From: an uncultured Bulleidia sp.
GTDB taxonomy: Bacteria > Bacillota_I > Bacilli_A > Erysipelotrichales > Erysipelotrichaceae
Assembly: GCA_947087645.1 (NCBI GenBank)
Contig: CAMUDN010000004.1
Span: forward strand, 70,666-134,665
Length of the DNA stretch: 64,000 nucleotides
Direction of reading: 5' to 3'
Under the pieces are notes generated by a model. The model was not told the DNA's origin, searched no databases, and saw only the letters and a program-made list of their open reading frames with translations. The translations under genes were made by a program, and so were the position numbers. Numbering within the stretch: the first letter of the stretch is position 1; the number at the start of each line of letters is the position of its first letter. Of this stretch, positions 7,893 through 15,737 are shown in pieces.

Positions 7893-7912
7893 AATTTCAT
7901 CTAGCTCTTTTA
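7878..7912. terminator. Terminator between gpsA and guaC
   Basis: GAGCTAGATGAA (7878-7889) pairs with TTCATCTAGCTC (7896-7907), a perfect 12-bp stem, followed by TTTT. The gpsA stop codon lies in the loop. It sits between converging genes and may serve both, although the minus-strand U tract is weaker. Confidence 0.8.
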
Positions 7913-7923
7913 AAATTATTTTA

Positions 7924-8910
7924 TTAAAAACGATCACCATTAAAAATAGAATTTTTAACAATAACATAATTAACATGTCTAATGGCATTTAAATCTTTAC
8001 CACCAGCATATGATATAGAAGATTGTAAATCTTGTTCCATTTCTTGTAAGGTATTGAAAATAGATCCTTTACAATCAACAAGCATTTTTTTACCTTCAAC
8101 ATTTCGATGTTCACCTTTTTGATATTCAGAAGCAGAACCAAAATATTCTTTCATAATCTTTCCATCTTGCATGACAATCTTACCTGGTGATTCTTCGTGA
8201 CCAGCAAATAAGGAACCAATCATGACCATGGCTGCACCAAAGCGAATTGATTTTGTAATATCACCATGTGTACGAATGCCACCATCAGCAATAATTGGTT
8301 TACGAGCAGCTTTAGAACACCAACGTAATGCTGCTAATTGCCATCCACCTGTACCAAATCCAGTTTTAATTTTGGTGATACATACTTTTCCTGGGCCAAT
8401 ACCTACTTTTGTCGCATCAGCTCCAGCATTTTCTAATTCTCTTATACCTTCTGGCGTACCAACATTACCAGCAATAAGGAAACTACTAGGTAAATATTTT
8501 TTAATATGATGAATCATTTCAACTACGGAATTAGCATGACCGTGAGCAATATCAATCGTAATATAATCAGGCTGTAAGTTATTTTCTTTTAATGACTTAA
8601 TAAACTCAAATTCACCTGGTTTAACGCCAACACTTATAGAAGAAATAAGCTTATTTTTTTGCATATTATAGACAAAGTCCAATCTTTTTTCCGGCTGAAA
8701 ACGATGCATTACATAAAAATAGCCATTTTTAGCTAATTTAGCAGCTAATTCTTCATCAATGATTGTCTGCATGTTAGCTGGTACAACTGGTAATTTAAAG
8801 TGATGATTACCAAAGTTAATGCTTGTATCACATTCAGATCTTGATTTAACAATGCATTTGTTGGGAATTAATTGAATGTCTTCATAATCAAAAACAGAAA
8901 AATTATCCAT
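7924..8910 (-). CDS. guaC: GMP reductase
   Basis: This 328-residue enzyme converts GMP to IMP with NADPH and ammonia release, which lets guanine nucleotides be recycled to adenine. It is a TIM barrel of the IMPDH/GMPR family without CBS domains. The active-site loop reads VGIGPGKVCITK with the catalytic Cys, followed by GFGTGGWQLAAL and IADGGIRTHGDI. The length and the TGGWQ segment fit the bacterial GuaC2 type. GAGG precedes the ATG on the minus strand. It stands alone between a terminator and the tRNA-Arg gene. The second family member in this window, the IMPDH at 51171, catalyses the first step in the opposite direction. Confidence 0.93.
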   Translation of the reverse strand: MDNFSVFDYEDIQLIPNKCIVKSRSECDTSINFGNHHFKLPVVPANMQTIIDEELAAKLAKNGYFYVMHRFQPEKRLDFVYNMQKNKLISSISVGVKPGEFEFIKSLKENNLQPDYITIDIAHGHANSVVEMIHHIKKYLPSSFLIAGNVGTPEGIRELENAGADATKVGIGPGKVCITKIKTGFGTGGWQLAALRWCSKAARKPIIADGGIRTHGDITKSIRFGAAMVMIGSLFAGHEESPGKIVMQDGKIMKEYFGSASEYQKGEHRNVEGKKMLVDCKGSIFNTLQEMEQDLQSSISYAGGKDLNAIRHVNYVIVKNSIFNGDRF

Positions 8911-9022
8911 AAAATCCTCTTTTCATAGGGCATAAAAATATCCTTACTTAATATAACACAGAAAAAATCATTTTAAAAAATATAAAAATTCTAAAGTTAC
9001 TAGTATTTTTTATAATCAGATG

Positions 9023-9028
9023 TATAAT
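9023..9028 (+). promoter_or_regulatory. -10 element for tRNA-Arg(ACG)
   Basis: TATAAT at 9023-9028 lies 14 nt before the tRNA 5' end. No strong -35 is apparent at 16-18 nt spacing. Confidence 0.45.
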
Positions 9029-9041
9029 AAGTACAGATGAT

Positions 9042-9115
9042 GCGCCGATAGCTCAACTGGATAGAGTATTTGACTACGAATCAAAAGGTTGCGGGTTCGA
9101 CTCCTGTTCGGCGCG
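9042..9115 (+). tRNA. tRNA-Arg (anticodon ACG)
   Basis: A full cloverleaf can be drawn. The acceptor stem is GCGCCGA with TCGGCGC, the D stem is GCTC/GAGT, and the anticodon stem TTTGA/TCAAA encloses loop CTACGAA with ACG at 9076-9078. The T stem GCGGG/CCTGT has loop TTCGACT, and the discriminator base is G. CCA is not encoded. A34 would need deamination to inosine (TadA) to read CGN codons. A terminator follows, then argS, the synthetase that charges this tRNA. Confidence 0.97.
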
Positions 9116-9127
9116 CTTAGAGAGAAT

Positions 9128-9150
9128 GGAAAGCTTTTCTTTCCTTTTTT
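9128..9150 (+). terminator. Terminator after tRNA-Arg(ACG)
   Basis: GGAAAG-CTTTT-CTTTCC followed by TTTTTT at 9128-9150. It separates the tRNA from argS. Confidence 0.8.
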
Positions 9151-9151
9151 A

Positions 9152-9179
9152 TTGTTTAAAGTTAAAAATAAGATAGAAT
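9152..9179 (+). promoter_or_regulatory. Predicted promoter of argS
   Basis: TTGTTT (9152-9157) and TAGAAT (9174-9179) are separated by 16 nt, just downstream of the tRNA terminator. Confidence 0.4.
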
Positions 9180-9208
9180 AATAATGATATATAAAGGAGA
9201 AATGTTGC

Positions 9209-10867
9209 ATGAGTCAAATACAAGACAAGATTATTAATGCACTTTATTTAAGTGTAAACAATTTATTTGCCATTAAGCCAGAAAATGGTTTATTAATGGT
9301 TGAAGAGCCACGTGAACGTTCAATGGGTGATTATTCAACCAATGCGGCCATGCGTTTAGCTAAGTCTTTACATAAGGCACCTATTTTAATTGCTCAAGAA
9401 TTAGCAGAAGAATTAAAAAAGACTTTACCCGAAGCGGAATCAATTGAAGCAGTAAAGCCTGGTTTTATCAATTTTCGCATTAAGAAAGATGTTTTAAGTC
9501 AAACTATTAATAATGTCTTAAAAGTTGGACTTGAGTATGGTAAAAATGAAAGTGGTAAAGGACATAATATTTTAGTTGAATGGGTTTCAGCTAATCCAAC
9601 TGGTGAATTACATTGTGGTCATGCACGAAATGCGGCATGGGGTGATTGTATTTGTCGTTTGCTAACTAAGTCAGGTTACAATTGTTTAAGGGAATTTTAT
9701 ATTAATGATGCAGGTCATCAAATTGATATGTTAGGAGAAAGTACAATTGCCCGTTATTTTGAACTTTTAGGTAAAGAATACCCTTTACCAGAAGATGGTT
9801 ATCATGCTGAAGAAATAAAAGAAATTGCTAAAGAAATTATTGCTGAAGAAGGTGATAAGTGGTTAAATGCTGATGCAAAAGAAAGACTTGATCATTTCAA
9901 AACAGTTAGTAAGCAGAAAGAATTAAAGAAAATAGCTAAAGATTTAGAACTTTATCGAGTTAAATTTGATTCATGGATGCCAGAATCATTCTTTTATGAA
10001 AATGATATGGCAAGAATTAAACAAGTGCTTAATAAAATGGCTGAAAAAGGTTTAACATATGAAAAAGATGGAGCATTATGGTTTAAAGCAACTGATTATG
10101 GCGATGATAAGGATCGTGTTTTAAGAAAGAGTGATGGTTCATTATCTTATTTGACACCAGATATTGCCAATCATGTTTATAAAGTTGAACGTGGTTATGA
10201 ACATCTTGTTAATTTATGGGGTGCTGATCATCATTCATATGTGACACGTATGAAACTAGCTTTAAAAGCACTTGGTTACCCAGATGGTACTTTAGATGTT
10301 GATATTATTCAAATGGTTCGTATGGTAGAAGATGGTAAAGAAGTTAAAATGTCTAAACGAACAGGTAATGCTATTACATTACGTGAGCTTTGTGAAGATG
10401 TTGGTGTTGATGCAGCTCGTTGGTTCTTTGTATCAAAAGATGTGGCATCTCATATGGATTTTGATTTTAATTTAGCACGTAAAAAAGATAATAATAATCC
10501 TGTTTATTATTGTCAATATGCTTATACAAGAATGAGTTCTATTCTAAGTCGAAAAGATTTACCAAGTTTTAAAGAAACAAATGATTATACACGTTTAACT
10601 TTAGATAAAGAATTACATTTAATGAAAATGATGGCTGATTTTCCTAAATTAGTTGCGGACTCTGCCCGTTTACGTAAACCTAATAAAATAGCTGAATTTA
10701 TTATGGAATTTGCTAAAGAATATCATAGTTATTATGGTATTGCTAAAGTATATAACAAAGATGATTTAGAATTAACTAATCAACGAATAGGATTAGTTAA
10801 AGCTTTACAAATAACTTTAAAAGTTGCTTTTAATTTAATTGGTATTGAAGCTTTAGAAACAATGTAA
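9209..10867 (+). CDS. argS: Arginyl-tRNA synthetase
   Basis: This 552-residue class I synthetase attaches arginine to tRNA-Arg. The N-terminal tRNA D-loop recognition domain (residues 1-100) is followed by the HIGH-type motif NPTGELHCGHARNAAWGD, KMSKRTGNA (KMSKS-like) and a C-terminal DALR anticodon domain with YAYTRMSSI. AAAGGAG precedes the ATG. The length matches bacterial ArgRS (about 550-560). It is transcribed alone between two terminators, directly behind one of its own tRNA substrates. Confidence 0.97.
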   Translation: MSQIQDKIINALYLSVNNLFAIKPENGLLMVEEPRERSMGDYSTNAAMRLAKSLHKAPILIAQELAEELKKTLPEAESIEAVKPGFINFRIKKDVLSQTINNVLKVGLEYGKNESGKGHNILVEWVSANPTGELHCGHARNAAWGDCICRLLTKSGYNCLREFYINDAGHQIDMLGESTIARYFELLGKEYPLPEDGYHAEEIKEIAKEIIAEEGDKWLNADAKERLDHFKTVSKQKELKKIAKDLELYRVKFDSWMPESFFYENDMARIKQVLNKMAEKGLTYEKDGALWFKATDYGDDKDRVLRKSDGSLSYLTPDIANHVYKVERGYEHLVNLWGADHHSYVTRMKLALKALGYPDGTLDVDIIQMVRMVEDGKEVKMSKRTGNAITLRELCEDVGVDAARWFFVSKDVASHMDFDFNLARKKDNNNPVYYCQYAYTRMSSILSRKDLPSFKETNDYTRLTLDKELHLMKMMADFPKLVADSARLRKPNKIAEFIMEFAKEYHSYYGIAKVYNKDDLELTNQRIGLVKALQITLKVAFNLIGIEALETM

Positions 10868-10883
10868 TTAAAAAAGTAGATCA

Positions 10884-10933
10884 AAAAGAAGTGAATGCTA
10901 AAAGTTATATTTTAACTTATAGCTTCACTTTTT
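10884..10933 (+). terminator. Terminator after argS
   Basis: A long imperfect hairpin pairs AGTGAATGCTAAAAGTTA with TAACTTATAGCTTCACT around a short loop, with one bulge and one mismatch, and ends in TTTTT at 10929-10933. Confidence 0.8.
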
Positions 10934-11016
10934 ATTATGTTTAGGATAATTAAAAAATGAATATTTATATAATATAAAGCGAAAAGAAAAATTATGTAAA
11001 TTTTTTCTGAAAAATA

Positions 11017-11045
11017 TTGATAAAAATGAAAACAAAGTGTAATAA
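11017..11045 (+). promoter_or_regulatory. Predicted promoter of brnQ
   Basis: TTGATA (11017-11022), 17 nt, TAATAA (11040-11045), about 20 nt before the start codon. Confidence 0.5.
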
Positions 11046-11066
11046 TATATAAAAATGGAGATAGTT

Positions 11067-12410
11067 ATGGAGAAAAAGTTATCGAAAAAAGAAATTTTAA
11101 TGATTTCATCAATGCTTTTTGGCTTATTTTTTGGTGCTGGTAATTTGATTTTTCCAGTGAGCATTGGTCAATATGCTGGTCATAAATTTATTGTAGCAAC
11201 CATTGGTTTTTGTTTAACTGGTGTTGGTTTACCTTTACTAGGCATTATTGCCATGGTGCAAACAAAAAGTCAGTCTTTATTTGATATTAGTAATATTGTT
11301 AGTAAACGTTTTGCTTATTTTTTTACTTTGCTTTTATATCTTACAATAGGTCCATTATTTGCAATACCACGAACAGCAACAGTATCATTTCAGGTTGGTA
11401 TTGCTCCTTTATTAGCAAAGTCACAATTATCTTTAGCTTTATTTATTTTTTCTTTGCTTTTTTTTGCGGTTGTTCTTTATTTTAGCTTAAAACCATCAAA
11501 GATACTAAAATGGGTAGGGCAATTTCTTAATCCTTTATTTTTACTTTTTCTAGCCATTTTATTATTTTTTGTCATTTTTTGGCCAATGTCTAATGCTGGT
11601 AGTGCTTTAGTACGTGGTGATTATACAGAACATACTTTTTTTACTGGTTTTTTAGATGGATATAATACAATGGACGCTTTAGCATCATTAGCATTTGGTA
11701 TTATTTTAATTAATGTTATTCATAATCTTGGTGTTAAGGAAGCCAAAGAAACAGCTAAATCAGCTTTAAAAGCAGGTTTAGTTTCATCGTTTGCGATGAT
11801 TGTTATTTATCTTTTATTAACTTATTTAGGTGCTTCTAGTGTTGCTAAAATAGGTATTTGTGATGATGGCGGTCTTGTTTTCTTTGCGGTTGCTAAGCAT
11901 TATTTTGGGACAGTTGGAGGTGTTTTACTAGGATTAATTTTTACTATTGCATGTATTAAAACATCAATTGGCTTAGTCACTTCAATTAGTGAAACATTTT
12001 GTCAATTATTTCCACAATTTATTAAATATCGTATTTATGCTGTTTCTTTTTCTTGTATTTCATTTTTAATTGCTAATGTTGGTTTAAATACTATTATTAA
12101 GTTTTCTTTACCTATCTTGTTATTTTTGTATCCATTAACAATTGTTTTGATTTTTTTAGGTCTTTTTGGTTCTTTTTTTAATTACCATAAATTGATTTGT
12201 CGTAATACGATGTATGTAACAATTATTTTTTCTGGTCTTCACTTATTTTCTAGTTTATTTTCACTCTTAATACCACATGCTTTTATTACACATAAATTAT
12301 TACTGATAATGAAATATTTACCATTATCAAGTATTGGTTTAAATTGGTTATTTCCTGCCATATTTACTTTTTTTATAAGTTTTTTATTTTATCGAAAAAT
12401 GATAAAATAG
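11067..12410 (+). CDS. brnQ: Branched-chain amino acid carrier BrnQ
   Basis: This is a polytopic membrane protein of 447 residues from ATG 11067, which is preceded by GGAG at 11057-11060; the ATG at 11055 has no ribosome site. It has about twelve hydrophobic segments and the LIVCS-family N-terminal signature GLFFGAGNLIFPVSIGQYAG, followed by PRTATVSFQVGIAP and DGYNTMDALASLAFG. Family members import leucine, isoleucine and valine with Na+ or H+. It is next to scpA with only 4 nt between stop and start, yet scpA seems to have its own -10 element. No T-box or leucine-responsive element is visible upstream. Confidence 0.92.
   Translation: MEKKLSKKEILMISSMLFGLFFGAGNLIFPVSIGQYAGHKFIVATIGFCLTGVGLPLLGIIAMVQTKSQSLFDISNIVSKRFAYFFTLLLYLTIGPLFAIPRTATVSFQVGIAPLLAKSQLSLALFIFSLLFFAVVLYFSLKPSKILKWVGQFLNPLFLLFLAILLFFVIFWPMSNAGSALVRGDYTEHTFFTGFLDGYNTMDALASLAFGIILINVIHNLGVKEAKETAKSALKAGLVSSFAMIVIYLLLTYLGASSVAKIGICDDGGLVFFAVAKHYFGTVGGVLLGLIFTIACIKTSIGLVTSISETFCQLFPQFIKYRIYAVSFSCISFLIANVGLNTIIKFSLPILLFLYPLTIVLIFLGLFGSFFNYHKLICRNTMYVTIIFSGLHLFSSLFSLLIPHAFITHKLLLIMKYLPLSSIGLNWLFPAIFTFFISFLFYRKMIK
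12400..12408 (+). promoter_or_regulatory. Extended -10 element for a possibly leaderless scpA mRNA
   Basis: TGATAAAAT (TG-n-TAAAAT) at 12400-12408 lies inside the end of brnQ, 6 nt before the scpA ATG. Transcription would start at or next to the A of ATG. No -35 better than a T-rich run is seen. Confidence 0.4.
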
Positions 12411-12414
12411 GCAC

Positions 12415-13158
12415 ATGAAAGAGTTTTTAATTACCATTGATAAATTTGATGGTCCTTTAGATTTAATGCTTCATTTAATTCATGAAAAGCAATTAGATTT
12501 AATGCATCTTGATTTAAAAGAATTAACAGATCAATATATACATTATATTCATTCCATGCAAGCTTTACATTTAGAGATAGCTGGTGAGTATTTAGCACAA
12601 TTAGCTAAACTGATTGAATATAAATCGAAACAATTATTGCCTCAAAAAAATGATGAAATAGAAGATGATTATCAAGCTGATCTAAAAGATAATTTAATGC
12701 AACGTTTATTAGAATATCAAAGTTTTAAAGAAATCAAGAATGAGTTATCGGCATATTATGATGAGCGACAATTAAAATATAGTCGACCACGGTCAGAATT
12801 ATCTTTGAGTGCGGAAAATACCTCACCATTGTGTGGTTATAATGGTAATCCATATGATCTTTTTAAAGCGATGAATCGTTTATGGCAACGGCAACAATTA
12901 ATTAGTCCCAAGTCAGTATCTTATACAGTTAAAGAAATTTCCTTAGAAGATCGTTTATTAGAACTGCGATCACGTTTTATATCGTTGCCAGATTTTTTTT
13001 CATTTACAGAATTATTATCTGATTGTGATACAAAGTCAAAATTGGTTGTTACTTTTTTAGCTTTATTAGATTTAGCTAGACAGCAAAAAATTTGGCTAGA
13101 AATAGATCAAAAAGATGAAATTTGGATTAAGAAGGGGAAAGGCAAAAATGGATATTGA
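12415..13158 (+). CDS. scpA: Segregation and condensation protein A
   Basis: This 247-residue protein is the kleisin subunit that bridges the heads of the Smc dimer and organises the chromosome. The N terminus FDGPLDLMLHLIHEKQLDLM is the conserved Smc-neck binding helix. A charged middle and a C-terminal winged helix (LLELRSRF to the end) follow. No Shine-Dalgarno site precedes the ATG, unlike most genes here; a -10 element 6 nt upstream suggests a leaderless message. It overlaps scpB by 11 nt. Smc itself is not in the window. Confidence 0.95.
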   Translation: MKEFLITIDKFDGPLDLMLHLIHEKQLDLMHLDLKELTDQYIHYIHSMQALHLEIAGEYLAQLAKLIEYKSKQLLPQKNDEIEDDYQADLKDNLMQRLLEYQSFKEIKNELSAYYDERQLKYSRPRSELSLSAENTSPLCGYNGNPYDLFKAMNRLWQRQQLISPKSVSYTVKEISLEDRLLELRSRFISLPDFFSFTELLSDCDTKSKLVVTFLALLDLARQQKIWLEIDQKDEIWIKKGKGKNGY

Positions 13159-13705
13159 AAAGCAAGAGCAATTACAAAGTTTAGTAGAAGGACTACTTTT
13201 AGTAGCTGGTGAAGATGGTATTGATGATGCCCAATTTTATCAGGTTTTAATGTTAACAAAAGAACAATTAAAAGATGTAATCACACTTCTTCAGCAAAGA
13301 TATGAGGCAAAATGTTCAGGAATTGAATTAAGTCATTATGGTGGTCGTTATCGGCTATTATCGAAAGCACATATTCAACCTTATTTAAAATTATTATTTC
13401 AAGCAGAAATGAAAACAAAATTATCATCAGCAGCTTTAGAAACATTAGCTATTATTGCTTATAAGCAACCAATTACAAGAGTTGAAATAGAAGAAATTAG
13501 AGGTGTTAGTGCTGATGTTATGTTACATAAATTAGAAGCGTATGGTTTTGTTCATGAATTAGGTCGTTCAGATGCTCCTGGTAAACCTATTTTGTATGGC
13601 GTTACAAATGCTTTTATGGATGCTTTTCAATTAGAAGATTTGCAAGATTTACCAGCTTTACCAGAATATCAAAACCATTTAAAACAAGAATTATTTGGTG
13701 ATTAA
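13148..13705 (+). CDS. scpB: Segregation and condensation protein B
   Basis: This 185-residue protein has two winged-helix domains that dimerise and bind the ScpA linker. Conserved stretches are LVEGLLLVAGEDGI, LSSAALETLAIIAYKQPITR and IEEIRGVSADVMLHKLEAYGF. The start is ATG 13148 with AAGGGGAAAGG upstream; the longer frame from 13115 lies inside scpA. Overlap with scpA implies coupled translation and matched amounts. The next gene begins almost at its stop. Confidence 0.95.
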   Translation: MDIEKQEQLQSLVEGLLLVAGEDGIDDAQFYQVLMLTKEQLKDVITLLQQRYEAKCSGIELSHYGGRYRLLSKAHIQPYLKLLFQAEMKTKLSSAALETLAIIAYKQPITRVEIEEIRGVSADVMLHKLEAYGFVHELGRSDAPGKPILYGVTNAFMDAFQLEDLQDLPALPEYQNHLKQELFGD

Positions 13706-13706
13706 G

Positions 13707-14183
13707 ATGAAATATAGATATTTATGTTGCTTAATTATTTTGCTGGTTTTATCATCATGTAATGTAAAAAAGCAAAATAAAATAACAGGTACTGAACAAA
13801 TAGTAAATAAATTATTACCCCAAATTAATGATTATAAGAAACTTGAAAAAGTTAAAGAACGGGTTGTGAAAGGTCTTTTTTTTAAAAATCAAAAACCTTA
13901 TGAAGAAGCTATTATTTATTGTTTTCGTGATGATAGTAGAGCAAATATGCTTGCAGTTATTAAAACTAAAGATAGAAAAACAGTTAGTGATTGTTTACAT
14001 GATTTTTTAGTTGAAAAGAAGCGTAAGATGATTAAATATTATCCCAATGAAGTATTTAAAGTAAGTAATGCAATTATGAGTGAAACAAATGATTACCTTA
14101 TTTTAGTGATTGATGATAATATTGAATTAATGCAACAGAAAGTTAATGAATGTTTGACTGCACTAAATAAGGAGAAAAAATGA
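13707..14183 (+). CDS. Lipoprotein, DUF4358-like
   Basis: This 158-residue protein starts at ATG 13707 with GGTGAT upstream. A basic MKYRYLCCLIILLVLSSC signal ends in a lipobox LSSC, so Cys18 should be lipidated and the rest exposed outside the membrane. The remainder is mixed alpha/beta with a YPNEVFKVSNAIM segment and an ending in LILVIDDNIELMQQ. This resembles the layout of DUF4358 lipoproteins common in gut Bacillota, though I cannot confirm the family by eye. It sits between scpB and mrp, with a 4-nt overlap to mrp. Function unknown. Confidence 0.75.
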   Translation: MKYRYLCCLIILLVLSSCNVKKQNKITGTEQIVNKLLPQINDYKKLEKVKERVVKGLFFKNQKPYEEAIIYCFRDDSRANMLAVIKTKDRKTVSDCLHDFLVEKKRKMIKYYPNEVFKVSNAIMSETNDYLILVIDDNIELMQQKVNECLTALNKEKK

Positions 14184-15004
14184 TTGAGAAAAATAGTAAA
14201 GGGAAAAGTCCCGAAGATTATGGCTTTAAAATGCATCAAAAAGAAGATTTCATGATTTCCTTATATCCTGCTTCAAAGGTAAATAAAACAATTGGTGTTT
14301 TTTCGGGTAAAGGAGGAGTTGGAAAATCATTTATTTCCGCAGCTTTAGCTTGTGGTATGCAAAAAAAAGGATATCAAGTAGCAATGCTGGATGGGGATAT
14401 TACTGGTCCTAGTCAAGGTAAAGTATTTGGTATTCATGAAAAAGTAAGAGGTCAAAAAGGATTAATGTTTCCGGTAGTGACTAAAAGTGGTATTCAATTA
14501 ATGAGCACTAATATGTTATTAGATATGGACGTTCAACCTGTTATTTGGCGTGGTCCAATGGTAGCTACAGTTTTAAAACAGTTCTATTCAGAAACACTTT
14601 GGCAAGATGTTGATTATATGTTTATTGATTTACCGCCAGGTACATCTGATGTTCCTTTAACATTATTTCAATCAGTGAAATTAGACGGTATAATTATTGT
14701 GACAAGCCCACAGGATCTGGTAGCAATGGTTGTTGAAAAAGCAATCAATATGGCACGTATGTTAAATGTAAAAGTTTTAGGTTTAGTAGAGAACATGGCT
14801 TATATAACTTGTCCTTGTTGCAAAGAAAAGATTCGTTTATTTGGTTCTTCACATGCTAAAGAAGTAGCTACAAAATATCATTTACCATTATTAGCTGAAA
14901 TGGGTATGAATCCAGATATTGCTAAAGCATGTGATGCTGGGGAAATTGAAAAATTACATTTTGATGAATTTGACTCTTTATTAAACTATCTAGAAAGTCT
15001 TTAG
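14180..15004 (+). CDS. mrp: Mrp/NBP35-family P-loop ATPase (iron-sulfur carrier)
   Basis: This 274-residue protein has the deviant Walker A motif GKGGVGKS at residues 43-50, then DGDITGPSQGKVFG, the Walker B region MFIDLPPGTSD, and a C-terminal CPCC motif (in YITCPCCKEK) that in the family binds a bridging Fe-S cluster at the dimer interface. The N-terminal DUF59/MIP18 domain of longer Mrp proteins is missing, with only a short 35-residue lead. It is thought to carry Fe-S clusters to target proteins. It overlaps the lipoprotein gene by 4 nt and ends in a terminator. Confidence 0.9.
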   Translation: MIEKNSKGKSPEDYGFKMHQKEDFMISLYPASKVNKTIGVFSGKGGVGKSFISAALACGMQKKGYQVAMLDGDITGPSQGKVFGIHEKVRGQKGLMFPVVTKSGIQLMSTNMLLDMDVQPVIWRGPMVATVLKQFYSETLWQDVDYMFIDLPPGTSDVPLTLFQSVKLDGIIIVTSPQDLVAMVVEKAINMARMLNVKVLGLVENMAYITCPCCKEKIRLFGSSHAKEVATKYHLPLLAEMGMNPDIAKACDAGEIEKLHFDEFDSLLNYLESL

Positions 15005-15016
15005 GACTTTCTTTTT
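14992..15016 (+). terminator. Terminator after mrp
   Basis: AGAAAGTC (14992-14999) pairs with GACTTTCT (15005-15012), then TTTT. It begins within the last codons of mrp and separates this operon from the two-component system. Confidence 0.75.
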
Positions 15017-15071
15017 AGTAAACATGATAAGTATGTTATTGTTAATGTAGATAAGAAAAGAGAAATATTGT

Positions 15072-15737
15072 ATGGCATGTTTATTAATTGTAGATGATGA
15101 AGAAAAGATTCGTTTTTTAATTGATACTTATAGCAGACATGAAGGATATGAAACATATCTAGCTAAAAATGGTTTAGAAGCTTTAGAGATCGTAAAAACA
15201 AAAACAGTTGATTTAGTTATTATGGATGTTATGATGCCGGAAATGGATGGTTTTACAGCCCTTGCAAAAATGAAACAGATACAGCCATCAATACCAGTTA
15301 TATTATTAACCGCTTTGGGTCAAGAATATGATAAAGTAAAAGGCTTTGAATTGGGAGTTGATGATTATGTTGAAAAACCTTTTAGTCCTAAAATTTTACT
15401 TTTAAGGATTAAAGCTATTTTACAAAGAGTATATGGTAATAGAATAGATATTTATAAAAATGGTAGTTTAATTATTGACTATCATGCTCATAAAGTTACA
15501 TTGCATGATCATCATTTATATCTTAGCCCGAAAGAATATGATTTATTGATTTATTTAGTTAAAAATAAAGGCATTGCTTTATCAAGAGAACAACTTTTAC
15601 GTAAAGTTTGGGGTATTGATTTTTTTGGTGATGATCGTACTTTAGATACACATATGAAATTATTACGTAAAAATTTAGCTGATTTTGCATCACATATTGT
15701 GACTATTCGTGGGGTTGGTTATCGCTATGACGAATAA
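15072..15737 (+). CDS. OmpR/PhoB-family response regulator
   Basis: This 221-residue regulator has a receiver domain (residues 1-115) with acidic pocket DD at 8-9, phosphoacceptor Asp52 in MDVMMP, Thr80 and Lys102. A winged-helix DNA-binding domain follows (about 125-220), with LSPKEYDLLIYL and RTLDTHMKLLRKNL. It is followed by its sensor kinase with an 11-nt overlap. Targets cannot be told from sequence; the adjacent mutase or ABC transporter are possibilities only. The upstream region has AAGAGAAA as a weak ribosome site. Confidence 0.93.
   Translation: MACLLIVDDEEKIRFLIDTYSRHEGYETYLAKNGLEALEIVKTKTVDLVIMDVMMPEMDGFTALAKMKQIQPSIPVILLTALGQEYDKVKGFELGVDDYVEKPFSPKILLLRIKAILQRVYGNRIDIYKNGSLIIDYHAHKVTLHDHHLYLSPKEYDLLIYLVKNKGIALSREQLLRKVWGIDFFGDDRTLDTHMKLLRKNLADFASHIVTIRGVGYRYDE

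Noticed and set aside
8911..9020. A possible purine riboswitch before guaC.
   Set aside because: None of the conserved purine aptamer blocks are present; only an AT-rich spacer is seen.
9016..9210. A minus-strand open frame of 64 residues over the tRNA-Arg gene.
   Set aside because: It is the antisense of a tRNA and its terminator and has no ribosome site.
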